From Oidiodendron maius Zn (lineage: Eukaryota > Ascomycota > Leotiomycetes > Myxotrichaceae): 64,000 nt of DNA. Shown one piece after another: positions 33,932-45,532 of this stretch. The stretch spans positions 1,612,001-1,676,000 of the forward strand of contig KN832876.1 of NCBI GenBank assembly GCA_000827325.1. Reading direction: 5' to 3'. A program made the position numbers and the translations under genes. The notes beneath the pieces are model-generated. The model ran no database searches, had not been told where the DNA came from, and worked only from the letters and a program-made list of their open reading frames with translations. The stretch's first letter is position 1. Each line of letters opens with the position of its first letter.

Positions 33932-34830
33932 ATGGCCAATTCAACGCAGTATTTCCTGCTGGCAGACCATATCAAGCTCTCACTATTAGAGCGACAACGG
34001 GCTGTATCGCTGAACCTCGAGCCTACGTCTCAGGATGGGCACATATCCCGATCGCTGGACTCCCTACGTGAAGGGCTGGAGTCCATGAGTAAAGAGCGGA
34101 TCCGACTCCAGGAGGCCGGAGACTCAGCGTGAGCCTCCCTGGATCGCGGCATGAGAGTCGAGCTGATGATTGCAATAGGGCCTCGAGTACGCTTGCAGAA
34201 ACAGAGCAGAATCTACAAGCGCAATATAACGATCTCGCTGCGCAGTTCCACGGCAGACCTACCGACACCGCGTCCTCAACCATCACCAAACCCAACGACC
34301 CTTCTCTTGCCGCCGACTTCGCTAGGGCCTCCGAACGCCCGCAAGCAGCATCCTCCTCATCCCTCCTCAAGAAATCTCTTCGCAGCACATCTGGCGGACC
34401 TGCAGTCTCATCCCCTAAATCCGTCCGCTTCACCGACGCTCCTATAATACAAGATGACGATACCCGCAATGCGCTCTTCCCTTACCACGACGACCCGGAG
34501 GCAGGGCCTCAAGATCAGTCAAATATGGACAACCAGCAGATACACATGTACCACTCACAGGTGCTGGCGGAGCAGGACGAGGCGCTGGACCGATTAGGTG
34601 AGTCAATTGGCAGGCAACGGGAACTGAGTATCCAAATCGGGGATGAGCTAGACGAGCATGTGGAGATGCTGGATGAGATGGATGGACGGGTAGATCGGCA
34701 CCAGTCGACGCTGGATAAGGCAAGGAAAAATCTGGGCAATGTGGCTAGGACGGCAAAGGATAACATGTCTATGACTATCATCATAGTCCTAATTGTTATC
34801 CTGGTTCTACTGATTGCTGTCCTCAAATGA
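33932..34830 (+). CDS. SYN8: Qc-type SNARE, Syn8-like (endosomal/vacuolar fusion)
   Basis: Exons 33932-34128 and 34179-34830, 50-nt intron, 282 residues. A Ser/Pro-rich linker (about 85-140) separates an N-terminal helical part (LADHIKLSLLERQRAVSLNL) from the SNARE motif (about 190-250: EQDEALDRLGESIGRQREL, IGDELDEHVEMLDEMDG, central Gln in place). A single C-terminal transmembrane anchor follows (MTIIIVLIVILVLLIAVL), ending two residues before the stop, the classic tail-anchored t-SNARE layout. Yeast Syn8 works in endosomal membrane fusion. The family also includes Tlg1 and syntaxin 6/8-like proteins, and assignment within Qc SNAREs is by overall resemblance. Confidence 0.85.
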
Positions 34831-35030
34831 GTGACAGTGTGGCTGTGGGCGTGGTGGCACCGTTGCGTTGGCATTGCGGGAGTTCAGGAACGTATTTTGA
34901 CCTAGCCATGCACTGTACCTATACTGTTAATGAGACAGACAATCTTCAAGATATCATTGTTTAGATTTGACTGCACCCCGGCTGCTGTGCAAAACATTGA
35001 ATGTAAAAATTGCCCTTTTGTCATCACAAT

Positions 35031-35621
35031 TTACATTCCTGGATCTTGGCTGGTACCATGCCTGTAGTTTCATAAATAATCAGTATCTATACAGCTTTAA
35101 TAGATGACTCCCAATAGGAATATATACTTATGTTTCTTCTCCGCATGCTGTGCAGTTCTCTTCTGTAGTTCCTCCAACGTTTCCGTTTCGTGGCCACTAT
35201 GTTTATGGCGGTCTGCTGCTACCTAGATATACCATCTATCAGCAAAATTCAACAGATATTCTAGTAGCAAGCGGCAAGGGGAAATGACATACAGCCTCCT
35301 CACTATCGCTCGCCAGCTCCGGTTTCCAATGGCCCTTCCCCTCCTTCTGCTTCCGCAGTAAATCCTGCTTATGAATCTCGCTCTGATGTGCAGAGTCGGT
35401 CCCTACAACCGGTCTCCAAAGTCAGCGTCATTTTCTGGGAATCTTATATTTCGCCGAACTTCTCCCAACTGTCTTGTTATATTTATTCGGTAAGACTGAC
35501 CTAAATCACTCTCTTTCGAGAGCCTAGCTTCAGTTCCCCTAAATCCCCTCGTGGTTACAATGGAGATCGGACGGGCCGCTACCACGGCAGATCGAGAAGT
35601 CCTTCGTAGCAGGAACGACAT
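35031..35621 (-). CDS. Small protein with mitochondrial-type presequence, four exons
   Basis: Exons 35621-35501, 35402-35293, 35222-35128 and 35061-35031; introns of 98, 70 and 66 nt; 118 residues. All joins are in phase. The N-terminus (MSFLLRRTSRSAVVAARPIS...TTRGFRG) is rich in Arg/Ser, without acids, and looks like a mitochondrial targeting sequence. The rest is highly charged and helical (LSKESDLGTDSAHQSEIHKQ, KEGKGHWKPELASDSEEAV). Similar short proteins are widespread in Pezizomycotina as conserved hypotheticals; I know of no assigned function. If the third intron is not removed the protein ends as KKHKYIFLLGVIY. Very intron-dense for its size. Confidence 0.7.
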
Positions 35622-37086
35622 TTTCCCTCTGTATTCTCGATTCGCTTTTTAGTTTCTGTGAGTATCGATTAGAAACTCAGTTACCACAGCACCTTTGATC
35701 CCCCCTCAAGTGTGCATCCTGGAAGAACGGTACCTTCTGCGTGACTCTCAGAAATACAACAGAAATATCGCTGCGAGAGATTTTGGTTTGACCTACCAGA
35801 ATCTCGCGACAGAAGAGATCAGATAATTATCTGGCGATATTGTAGGCCGAATTCCTTCAGTAAAGAAAGTAGCTATATCTATTTCAAAATTTAAGACTCC
35901 CAATCACCTTCACTACTCGTCCAGAACGCATGTACGTCATCGTGACGCTAGATGTGGGTAATATCACGTGAAGAGATTGTCGCTGAGACGAGGGAAGGGA
36001 ATGACTAAACGGGAGTATTTCCGGTTTCTGGCATATTGGAATGTGGGCATGTGGCGGGCGTGCGAGCTGTCAACCAAGAGCTTACGTTGGACGGCTGTTT
36101 GCTTTGCGGCAATATGCAAGGAGATCAAACCTAGACGCAGACGAATGGGTGCCATGCAGACATCGCAGCTCATGGACCATGGCACCAAGGTAAGACTGCG
36201 TCACTGAAACGAGACAAACATGAAGATGAAAGCTTCCCATTGAGTTCATACCCGTTACTATATACGCCCGAACTTTCTTTAAGAGCTCGAGGAGATAAAG
36301 ACGCTGTTACATAAAGATGTATAAACCAGACACCAGATGACCAAAGCCAACCAATCTTTCATATATCGTCCACCCATCCAAGTTATGACATGACAGACTG
36401 ATCTGGTCGGTCCAACGTAAATGCATCCGCGCCGCTCCCGCTCTGAACTGCCAGTGACCCAATAACACCGGCGACACAATACTACAGCGCTCATCATTAC
36501 TAGCAAGCGCAACCTTTGCCCAACACACCGACAGACACCTTGACCCCGAGCCCAGCTATGGTGCCGCAAAAGATAAAAGACAATAAAAAACTGAGAGAAA
36601 TCTTGCCCATCCGTATAGTGCCCCAAAGAAAACACCGTAAGAGCCTTTCTCGCTGATGGAGATGAGGATCGATCTATGTAACTAACGAGGTATCTTTTTG
36701 TCTTTTTTCGTTGACCATGTGAAGGCGCCGCTTCGTTTGTCCCGCCAAAATGCAGAGTTAGCCATAAACACCATCGCAAATAAATGCAGTGCGCGCTCAA
36801 AAAATTCAACCTATAATGAGGGGCCCCCATCTTCTTAATTTAACAAGTGGTATCGATATCGTCATGCTGTCGCAGGGAGGAGAAAACATGTCGAGGATTT
36901 TGTTCGGTAAATTTTTATACAAGAGAATTTCCATCAAGGTAAAGCTGCCGTAACCAGAGGAGGATGATCGATGACCGAAAATTGAGTGCCCGCCACTATA
37001 GGTGAAGAATGAGAATGCGAAGAACAAATCATTGCGACGATGGGAGACCAGGCTCTGCATCGACGAGGAGCAGAAGCAGGGCTGGT
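35622..37086. other. Gene-free stretch, 1.5 kb
   Basis: Upstream of the small mitochondrial-type gene and downstream of the 182-residue gene. ORFs at 35968-36207 (+) and 36279-36830 (-) show no domain and start at non-ATG codons or within low-information sequence. Part may be a long 3' UTR of the 37 kb gene. Confidence 0.5.
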
Positions 37087-37635
37087 CTACCAACGTCGTT
37101 GCTGACGCATCTCGGGGGGTGACACCGAGTGTGGCGGGCTAGCCATGCGAACTCCCGTGCTAGGGTTGACGATAGGGATGGCATTGCGGATCCGGGTCGC
37201 CGCTGGTTGGTGCAGTTTGAGGGCCGTCGGCTGGCTCTGGTACGTCGGAATGTAGGGAGCAGAGTTGGAGTTGAGGGAGAAGGCATCGGGGGCGACCTGA
37301 CGGGATTGAGGGGAACTGTCCGGAGAGCCGCTGGACAGCGAGGAGCGATCTGACGAGGCCGAGTGAATGGAGACGATGTCGGTCTCGGAAAGGAGGTTGG
37401 GGCAGAACTCCAAGTCATCGTCGAGGTCGAACGACCGCCCAGCCTCGAAGCGTTGGCGGAAGTTGGTGACGGCGATGGCCTCCTCGTCCTTCCGCCCACT
37501 CCTGAACTGTTTGTGCTGGTTCTGGGACAGGCGAGGCGCCCGCCGGCCGCGACCGGAGTGGTGCGACGACGAGGCCGACGGCGCATGTGCGGCCGTGGGG
37601 TGCGGGTGCGAGTTGTAGTGATAGTAGGAAGACAT
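37087..37635 (-). CDS. Conserved disordered protein of unknown function
   Basis: Intronless, 182 residues. Low complexity with recognisable blocks: a His/Ser-rich start (MSSYYHYNSHPHPTA), a basic patch (HSGRGRRAPRLSQNQHKQFR), a short ordered block (VTNFRQRFEAGRSFDLDDDL, then EFCPNLLSETDI), a Ser run (SIHSASSDRSSLSSGSPDSS) and TRIRNAIPIVNPSTGVRMAS near the C-terminus. I recall proteins of this type as conserved hypotheticals in other Pezizomycotina; function unknown. The ordered block and the NAIPIVNPSTG segment suggest short binding motifs. Upstream lies a very long purine-rich tract (pyrimidine-rich on the coding strand). Confidence 0.75.
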   Translation of the reverse strand: MSSYYHYNSHPHPTAAHAPSASSSHHSGRGRRAPRLSQNQHKQFRSGRKDEEAIAVTNFRQRFEAGRSFDLDDDLEFCPNLLSETDIVSIHSASSDRSSLSSGSPDSSPQSRQVAPDAFSLNSNSAPYIPTYQSQPTALKLHQPAATRIRNAIPIVNPSTGVRMASPPHSVSPPEMRQQRRW

Positions 37636-37742
37636 TATCGGCTCATTGACACAAGGGTCTCGAGTTGAGTTGTTGTGAGGCTGAGCTGGCGAGCTGTGCT
37701 GAGACTGGATGGGGGGGTCCGACCGGGAAGTACGCTGACTCG

Positions 37743-37972
37743 AGAATAAACAAAGGGTAAGAAGAAGGGAAATAGGTGGGAGAAAGGGAGTATGAATGGA
37801 AGAAGAGTAGATAGACTGATATACTATGGATCGCAGGTGAAAGGCCGGTGGTGGGAGGATTGGAGGAGCAGAGGGAGTCGGGCGGAAGAGAAGAGGTCGG
37901 TCGGTGGTGGGAGGAGATGGCTGGAGAGAAGGGAAGAGGGAGGAGATGGGAAGAGAAGAGGGGAAGAGGATT
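37743..37972. promoter_or_regulatory. Purine-rich tract (CT-rich on the coding strand)
   Basis: About 230 bp dominated by G and A on the + strand, so C/T on the strand of the 37 kb gene, 110-340 bp upstream of its ATG. Pyrimidine tracts mark core promoters and 5' UTRs in filamentous fungi; this one is unusually long. H-DNA or a CT-rich leader are both possible. Confidence 0.6.
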
Positions 37973-38244
37973 TGCTGACGGGCAAATGAGCTGGGCCGCT
38001 AGGCCAGGTCGGGGATGGTTCGCGCGTACTTCGCCACCAACCGAAGCGAGGTCATGTGTCTGGATGGAATAGGAGGAAGGCGGAATGGGAGCGGGATGAA
38101 GAGGCTGGGCAAAGCGGAGGTATATCGCGGGTTTATGACGAGCGCTGGATGGATGCAATGAAATCTCCCGGATGGGCTGATGGGAGACAGAGGCAACTAC
38201 AGAGACCCTCGAGGCAAATGTGCAGTGCTTGTACGCTTGTCAGT

Positions 38245-38306
38245 GTCGATGTCGGTGTCGGTGTCGGTGTCGGTGTCAGCGTCTGTGCGTCTCTCTCTCT
38301 CTCTCT
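38245..38306. repeat. Microsatellites: (GTCGGT)4 and (TC)8
   Basis: Four perfect GTCGGT units at 38251-38274 flanked by variant units (GTCGAT before, GTCAGC after), then a TC run at 38290-38306. Simple-sequence DNA about 0.6 kb upstream of the 37 kb gene. Confidence 0.85.
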
Positions 38307-39466
38307 GCCGGCCCTCTGACCCTGATGTCTAGGTATATTTAGACCCGGCCAGCCAGCCAGGGGCTGGGGAGCACGGAGTCTCCGTGCTGCACCACTCAAC
38401 AAGTGCTGCGACCGATGGGCAGTGATGGTTGACCTGGAGGGGATCCATCTGCACGATGCTGTCCACACATTCTGTACAGATATATGCAGAAGGCGTCCAA
38501 TGCAGACCCTCAAAAGGGTCTTCCTAGAGCCACAGCGACCACTCATCCATCCACAGTTCCCGCACGCAGATCCTTCGCTACACCGCCAGTTGAAGGGACC
38601 CTCACCATGAAGCAGAAGGGCGGCCTCAAACCCAAATCTGAGTTCCATGATCAAGAATGCCCTAGGGATGAGTAGTGAGTAGCATTCAACAGGCCTGCCC
38701 CAGAAGGCGGTCTCCTACCTCCCTGAGGCCCTTCTCCGAACTCTTGCCGCTGTGTTTCACCTGTCTTTCTGACCTCCAGGGGAGCGTTGGGACGACCCTA
38801 CTGTGGAACCGCGCGACTGTGACACGGACCGCTTAGCCAAAAGCCCAATTCCCCGTCAAAGCTTTCCTATGGTTAAGACGTGGCCCCTCTCTATACCCCA
38901 CTGTTAGGCGCTGGCGCAGGAAGTACATTCGTCCTTGTACAGTGAGAGTCGTCTTCTCTTATCATACAGACCCCTTGATTCGAGTCTAGTGCCCGCCGCG
39001 TCGCAGTAGGGGATGCTTCACGTATCTCCCAGTTCCCTTGAAGCTGGGCGTGCATCACATGAGATAGGGGGATTGCTTGTTCAACCATGGTCTGATAAAT
39101 TGTGAAATTTGCGTGCCGAACTTAAATGCTCTGTGGCACCCACGTTCTTTGACTCCTCAGCCAAACTCTCCAGGTTCTAGTAGTAGTGTCTTCTTTTCCC
39201 TCACCATATTTCCTCTTCTGGATGATAACGTTCTTTATATGCATCTCTTGCCATGGTACCTAAGACGCGACATGTATACCAGAGCGCTCTGGTGTCTTTT
39301 GAAGTCATCAGAGTACCTGAGTGTCTACCAATCCCACCCTGGTATCCCATTCATCCAGCTCTGGATGATCCGCTTAAGATCGAACCATCTATGAACAGAA
39401 ACTTTCTCAAGTTGCTTGCCTGCTTGCATCTAGCCTACCCCAGGTAATTGGCTGCGAGCTGAACTT

Positions 39467-40507
39467 TTATTTGTCCAGGCCCCTGGCCTTCACAAATCGG
39501 TTGATCTGCTCTCTCGTGAGCTTTTCATTGTACTGCTCCTGAAACTCATAGAATGAAATGATTTCCTGAGTGCAGTCGACAATAGCTTCGATGTCAATGT
39601 TGCTTTCTGCTAGCCAGTTGGAAAGTCTTTGCACTTCAGACCGCTCTCCTCCCACTTTGCTCTCTGCTCCTCCGGCTTTCAGTTGGCCGGCCGAACTTAA
39701 AGCACCTTGAGCAGCACTTGCAATGGTACTAGCCGAGCTACTAGCAGACTGTATTCCAGTGGCGGTGGGCCGAAGAACTAAGGCGAGGAGGATCGCCATG
39801 ATAGCAATGATATGAGGAGCAAAGAGAAGTGGCAAGTCAGTCATATAGTGGTCGTTAATGATCGACCACGAAAGAGCAGCTTCCTCTTGCGTCAGAGATA
39901 GTGTAGCTTGTAGAGCACTTAAGGTCCGATAGGGTTGATGAACAATCATCTGAGAGCTCATCTCCGATATCAAGAAGAATTCGCACTCTCCTAACTTTGA
40001 GGTATCACTGCTGAAGAAGTCTGGCACAGAATGCGAGGTCAGCGTTGTCATCCGTGGCAGAATAGGTATAATTACCTGGCCACAGTGCCCTTCCTTCACT
40101 GACAACCAGTCTAATATGATGCGGACACTCCTCCATCTTACAGGCCAAGTAGACCGCCGTTGCAATCACCAGGTATGGGTTTGTTCGTCTGATCTCGACC
40201 TTCGAGTAAAACCGACGTATATATACTTGGGCCGTAGCCATCGCCTGTTGCCTCACGCCTAGACGCTTCCCTAGTCTACCAATTTCTACCACAAATATGT
40301 TAGTATCCTGTTTGACGCACTTCTCGAGAAGGAGGCGGGAAACCTACGCTGGTTGAAATAGATACTAAGGTGACGCACTTGTGGGAGAGGGTACATCTGT
40401 ACGAGGTTTTGGTCCTCATCTTCGAGGTTTTTACGAAGTTCGTCAAGCTGCTGCCTGGTAAACTGCCAGTGCTTGCGCTGGGTTGATTCCCAATAGTTTG
40501 CTGCCAT
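39467..40507 (-). CDS. SSN8: Cyclin C, Mediator kinase-module subunit (Ssn8/Ume3)
   Basis: Exons 40507-40348, 40285-40076 and 40020-39467; introns of 62 and 55 nt; 307 residues. Cyclin C pairs with CDK8 (Ssn3) in the Mediator kinase module and represses or tunes RNA polymerase II transcription. Seen: the N-terminal [16 protein letters not shown], the cyclin box (RQQALATA-type [33 protein letters not shown]) and the second cyclin fold. A variable Ser/Ala-rich insert (about 225-260) and a conserved tail ([19 protein letters not shown]) follow. The first exon's in-frame upstream codons contain no ATG. Divergent from the EF-hand carrier gene, 528 bp apart. Confidence 0.95.
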
Positions 40508-41035
40508 CGTGACAGAAAGAGCAGTGTGCAAACGGAAATTTCGAGAGACGCCGAATCTCAGCCCAATGGCAATCTGTTATAGTTATAAAGGAGCCGCACA
40601 GCGTACGGGACATATCTGCGCCATTCTTTTCAAAATTCCGAGCCTGCCAGGGTGAGGAGGCGTCGTTGACACGGGTTTCTGCTTCACAGATCCGATCTGG
40701 CCCCAGATTTGGGCCTCCGATAAACCAAGGCGGGGGCCGGTCTCAATATTGGCACGGCGGGTGTGCAAGCGGGTAAGCTCGGTCCTACAATGGAGTGACG
40801 GCTAGGTTCGTTGACGTCGAATCCCATTTTTAGTGCTCAAGACCAGGTTCTCCAGGAGGATTGAAGTCGAATTCGAAGCGTCTCCGACAACTGCTGCAAG
40901 CTCCTGGCTTGTCTGTGCTCGCAAAATAACCTAAGACGCTACATTCCCGAGGTCGATTACCAGCAACCCCTCTGTTTCCGAATTTTGCCCCTGCTCCCGA
41001 ACTCAAGCACAATGAGAATTCCATAACAGTTGAAC
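40508..41035. other. Divergent promoter region, 528 bp
   Basis: Shared upstream region of cyclin C and the mitochondrial carrier gene. No coding sequence supported. Confidence 0.6.
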
Positions 41036-43260
41036 ATGGAGCTTCCGGAAAGTCAAGACTCTCAAGATGCGAGGGTTGAGGCTCTATGGAAGAAGCTAGA
41101 TCCGCAGGGCAAAGGCGAGATCGACCTAAACGGCCTGCAACGAGGCTTGAAAAAGATAGATCATCCGTTGAAGAATGCTAGTGACATGCTTAAGGATGTC
41201 GTCAAAGCCATGGATAAGAACGGGGACGAGGTTATTCAATATGAAGGTAGGCCTGGATGATGCCAGGAGGGCACATTTTTTTTATATCTCAATTCTACCT
41301 ACCTTGTTCAATCTCGGGTCCAGAGTTATGCCTAATAGTTGGCTGTAGAATTCCGCACGTTTGTCGAGCACACGGAGAACGAGCTTTTAGCACTATTCCA
41401 AGCCATAGACCGAGATCACAACGGCAAGCTGGATAAGGGAGAGTTGAAGGAAGCGTTTAGGAAGGCCGGGCTTGCTGTACCCAACTCGAAGCTGAACCAG
41501 TTCTTTGCAGAGGTGGACGAAAACCATGATGTTCGCAAGACCTCCGCCTTATATTGACTTCTGCTAATTTTGTCTAGGGTTTTATTAGTTTTGATGAATG
41601 GAGGTGAGCGATGACCGTTTCGTGCCCTTCGATATCTCTCGTAGCTGTTTTGTTGTTCGTTCGCTTCGAGGAAAATAGCTTGGAGCTACGTTCAATTCTC
41701 CATGACGCTGATACACTTCTCCACATAGAAACTTCCTATTGTTCCTCCCAACTGATACCAAAACTCCGGCACTTAAAGCGGTGTTGTCATATTATTCATC
41801 TGCTGTTGCAGTTAATGCTGAAGGTGATACTTCAATAAGGGAGGGCACATATGAAGGACTAGGTAGACCGCCACACTTTCTTAAAAGTTTATTTGGAGCA
41901 ATTATCAAGATCGCGGAACCACCACCTCCAAGTCCTTCTTTCCCTACGAGACATCGCCCATCATCTGAAACCTCCACCTCATTACCACGAACAGAAGTCG
42001 ACGATAAGATGTTCGACTTCAATCAAGCCCATTTCATTGAGGCGACCCTTGGTCCTACTTATATGGACCCTCTCTTCAAGCCGAATCCAGAAAAAGGGAA
42101 TCGGTCTCTATTTTCTACACGTGTCGCATCCGCAAAAGCCTTGCTAATTGAGATTCTCCCCGATGCAGGCTACTTCTTCGCTGGCGGCATAGCAGGAGCA
42201 GTCTCTCGAACAGCGACCGCGCCTCTTGATCGTCTGAAGGTCTACTTGATCGCTAATGTCGATGTAAGACGTCCAATTGCAGCTGCAAAGCAGGCTGGCA
42301 CTACTGCCGCTGTCAAAAATGTTGGCAGGCCACTTGTAGTGGCATTCCAAGAGTTGTGGAAAGCTGGCGGCATGCGCAGCTTATTTGCTGGTAGGGCTCA
42401 CCAACGTAAAGCATCATATTTTAAGCTAACACACGCCTAGGTAACGGCCTCAACGTCCTGAAGGTCATGCCGGAATCGGCCATAAAATTTGGATCGTTCG
42501 AAGCAGCGAAGAGAGCTCTGGCACAACTTGAGGGACATGGCGACCCGTACAGAATCAACTCATACTCGAAGTTCATCGCTGGAGGCACCGGAGGTGTTAT
42601 ATCACAGTAAGAGTCTACCTGACTTCACATATACACCCTAACTAACCATGCGTTAAGACTCGTGGTCTATCCGATCGATACACTCAAATTTCGGTAGGCA
42701 TGAACCATCATGAAATATTGCTGCAAAGCTAACCAGCCTTTAGAATGCAATGCGAAACTGTATCAGGTGGTCTCCAGGGCAACAAACTCATCGTTGCTAC
42801 ATGGAATAAGATGATTGCGAAGGGTGGAGTCACGGCACCGTATCGTGGGTTGACAATGGGCTTGGTAGGCATCTTCCCCTATGCGGCCATCGATCTGAGC
42901 ACCTTCGAGTGGCTTAAGGCAGCAATTGCTCGTCGCAATGCAGCAATACTGGGCTGCCACGAAGAAGACGCAATGCCAGGATCATTTGCCACTGGCTGCA
43001 TTGGAGCATTCTCTGGAGCCTTAGGTGCCAGTATTGTCTATCCGATAAATCTCTTGAGAACGCGGCTTCAGGCCCAAGGTACCGTCCTTCATCCATCAAC
43101 CTATACCGGCATTTGGGACGTTGCACAGAAAACCGTCCAGAAAGAGGGTGTCCGAGGTTTATTCAAAGGAATTACGCCAAACCTTCTTAAGGTCGTCCCA
43201 TCCGTGAGCATCACATACGTGGTGTATGAGAACACAAAAAAGATCATGAGCATCAAATGA
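41036..43260 (+). CDS. SAL1: Ca2+-regulated mitochondrial ATP-Mg/Pi carrier (SCaMC/Sal1 type)
   Basis: Seven exons (41036-41246, 41349-41530, 41578-41603, 41729-42390, 42441-42606, 42658-42693, 42744-43260) give 599 residues, all phases consistent. It exchanges ATP-Mg for phosphate across the inner mitochondrial membrane under Ca2+ control. The N-terminal half has four EF-hand loops: DPQGKGEIDLNG (degenerate), DKNGDEVIQYEE, DRDHNGKLDKGE and DENHDGFISFDE. The C-terminal half has three carrier repeats with signatures APLDRLK, YPIDTLKFR and YPINLLRTR; the non-acidic third one is normal in this family. The 26-nt third exon (41578-41603) completes EF-hand 4. The linker (about 175-215) is Pro/Ser-rich. 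Start ATG 41036. Confidence 0.93.
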
Positions 43261-43642
43261 CTGAATTGAAATACGGGTCGACTTCAGAAATGAAGTCAGT
43301 CGCTACAGAGATACCTTCGACAACCCTACTCATTTCCTCTCTTAGGATTACATATTAGAGACAAGCCGGTTGCATTCATATGGCGTTTTTCCTTTTCTTG
43401 CAGACACTTTGGAGTTCTTCGATACCCAGTCTCCTTTCAGAGGTTACAACGAATAGGATAGATTATACGGTAGCCCGATGATCATACAGCCCTAAGAATC
43501 TATAAACACTTATTGTAAAGTGTGCCAGTCGATGATATGTGATTTTGTAAGAATTGTAATCGTCTGATGCTAACTATGGACAACACATAAGCGCATGATA
43601 TCAGCAGGCTTTGATGAGCTGTGTGTCATGATATTATTCACA
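43261..43642. other. Convergent 3' intergenic region, 382 bp
   Basis: Between the carrier gene and the TilS-like gene, 3' ends facing. Nothing recognised. Confidence 0.6.
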
Positions 43643-45532
43643 TTATATGATCTCTGTCCCCCCACCTTTCAATATCTCCACATCTACTTTCTTGTATCTG
43701 ACTTCCCACTCTACTAATCTCTGGCTATCTACTATTGCAAGATCAACAGTAGGAAGAGCCACTACTATCTCCTTCCCATTCCATTCTTTATGAGCAATGG
43801 CTGGCAAAGTCCACCTCACATCTGCGGGAGCGACTTGCCTCAGGATATCTTTAAACCGTAGTTGGTCAAACCTCCCCAGGCCTTTCTTAAAGTCCACCAT
43901 ATCTCCCTTTTGCAGTGGACGGAGTGTCAACGGCGTGCGAGGTTTCTTCTGTATCCGGAACCAGAATCGTCCGTCGTACAGCATCCATGGCGTCCAAGAA
44001 CCGTCTCGATGTGAGAGGTCACAAGTAGAGAGGTCGATATCGGGTCTGTCAGAGCCCGCTGACGAATACAGCTGGCGGGAGAGGTACCACTCCGGCCTTG
44101 CCTCTGATTCTTGGTGAGATATTGAAGGAGGCATTGGCTTGAACTGTACTCCCGATACTGTAAATATAACAGGTTCAGAAGGTTCTACGTCCTTCAAAAT
44201 CTCCGGGAAGACACGACAGACAGAGCCATGGAGGGAGTGGAGGCGGGCGTGTTCCTGTGGAGTCACAAAGCTTATAGCCTGTCGCAGCAAAAGAGAAGCT
44301 ACCAGTTTCAGATCATCTGGCGACAGCGAACTTTCCAAGAACCTTAGGTCAGGAAACTTAATTATCATGGTCCCAGAGCGAGTCATAAATAATTTGTTAG
44401 CCGCTTCAAACAATGAATCCGCTACTTTCTGGAGGTGGTCGTGTTTCTTCTCGAATTTCTCTGAGAGGCTGAGTATTGATAGGGGTGCCAATGCAGTTGG
44501 CATAGCGTAAGTACTGTACATATGCCTAATTGCATTCCTCGTTGTGATGGTCGGATCTTTATTTGTGTGGTCTTCGAACCATTCCATCTTCGCAGCTGTG
44601 CAGGTATCTATTAGGCGGCTTTTCGTAAACCCTAGCAGAGGCCTATAGACTCTGACACCACCCATTTCAGTCGCTAAATTGATTTTGGGCTGGAACCTCT
44701 TTCGTCGGGTGTCTTGTTTGCGTTGCAGCACTTGTGGAGGTGCGGACACCGCGTGGTCTTTTGTAGTGTCTAGAGCACCGCTCTCATGAACACCATGGAT
44801 GCCATGACACTCTGGAATTTCGCAGTCACGTTTCATGCCCCTGAGGCCAAAAATTCGATGGCCGTTGATCATTCTCATCATCACAGTCTCGACTTGGTCA
44901 TCTTGATGGTGAGCAAGAAATAATGAGTTAATACCGGCATCTCTGCAGGCTTTCCCCAGCGCTCGAAAGCGATATCTTCTTGCGAGTGATTCAAAATTTG
45001 GCAACTCTGCTAGCCTTTCATGAGTACCCCAATCAATCTTCAAGACTCGCGTTTGAATACCTAGCCATATTAGTCTTTCCCGTTCCCAACTTAGCAATGG
45101 TCACGTACCACGCTGCTCTAATACGTTGGACACTGCCTTGGCCTCTACATCACTGCCCTCTCTCACTCCATGATCAACGACAAAAGCTTGGAATTCCAAG
45201 TCCCGCACTACTGCGGCGGTAAATTTGGCTAGAGTAGGGTGCAATCCAGAAACTATTTCTTCAACAGGAGTTTGCTGTATTTCAGAGCAAAGAGCCGCAA
45301 GAGCCATGGAATCAACCCCACCACTTATTGCCAATCCTGTTGAATGAGCACTTAGCTCTCTCTCTCTCGTTATATGTATAGTGAGTCACTGAAACATACC
45401 AAAGACATTCGGACGTCGCCTTGCGTTGGGGCCATAATTCCTCCATGTTGAGAACAGGGCATTGGCAAATTCAGCCTTCGAAATGGCTGCTGTCGTAGAA
45501 GACTGCACAGTTGACACTAGTCTAGCGCTCAT
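43643..45532 (-). CDS. PP-loop ATPase, tRNA(Ile)-lysidine synthetase (TilS) homologue
   Basis: Exons 45532-45400, 45336-45109 and 45060-43643; introns of 63 and 48 nt; 592 residues. The ATP-binding PP-loop SGGVDS is at 49-54, and the TilS-type AHHQDDQVETVMMR follows, with GLRGM and VYRPLLGFTKSRLIDTC (family RPLL...). In bacteria and plastids TilS converts C34 of tRNA-Ile(CAU) to lysidine, so that it reads AUA. In a fungus the likely site is the mitochondrion; the N-terminus (MSARLVSTVQSSTTAAISK) is Ser/Thr/Arg-rich and could be a targeting sequence. The long C-terminal part (about 300-592) diverges from bacterial TilS. Substrate and location are inferred. Divergent from the SAM carrier gene. 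Confidence 0.85.

Larger units (their letters stand above)
37636..39466. other. Long upstream region of the 182-residue gene, 1.8 kb
   Basis: No gene seen; the ORF at 39077-39394 has no domain. Contains the purine-rich tract 37743-37972 and the microsatellites 38245-38306, listed separately. Confidence 0.55.

Noticed and set aside
35968-36207. 79-codon ORF and its minus-strand counterpart
   Set aside because: No family recognised and no convincing splice partners.
36279-36830. 183-codon minus-strand ORF downstream of the 37 kb gene
   Set aside because: No recognisable domain, Cys/Trp-rich chance-like composition; may be 3' UTR.
39077-39394. 105-codon ORF between the purine-tract region and cyclin C
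   Set aside because: No domain and no supporting start context or conserved blocks.
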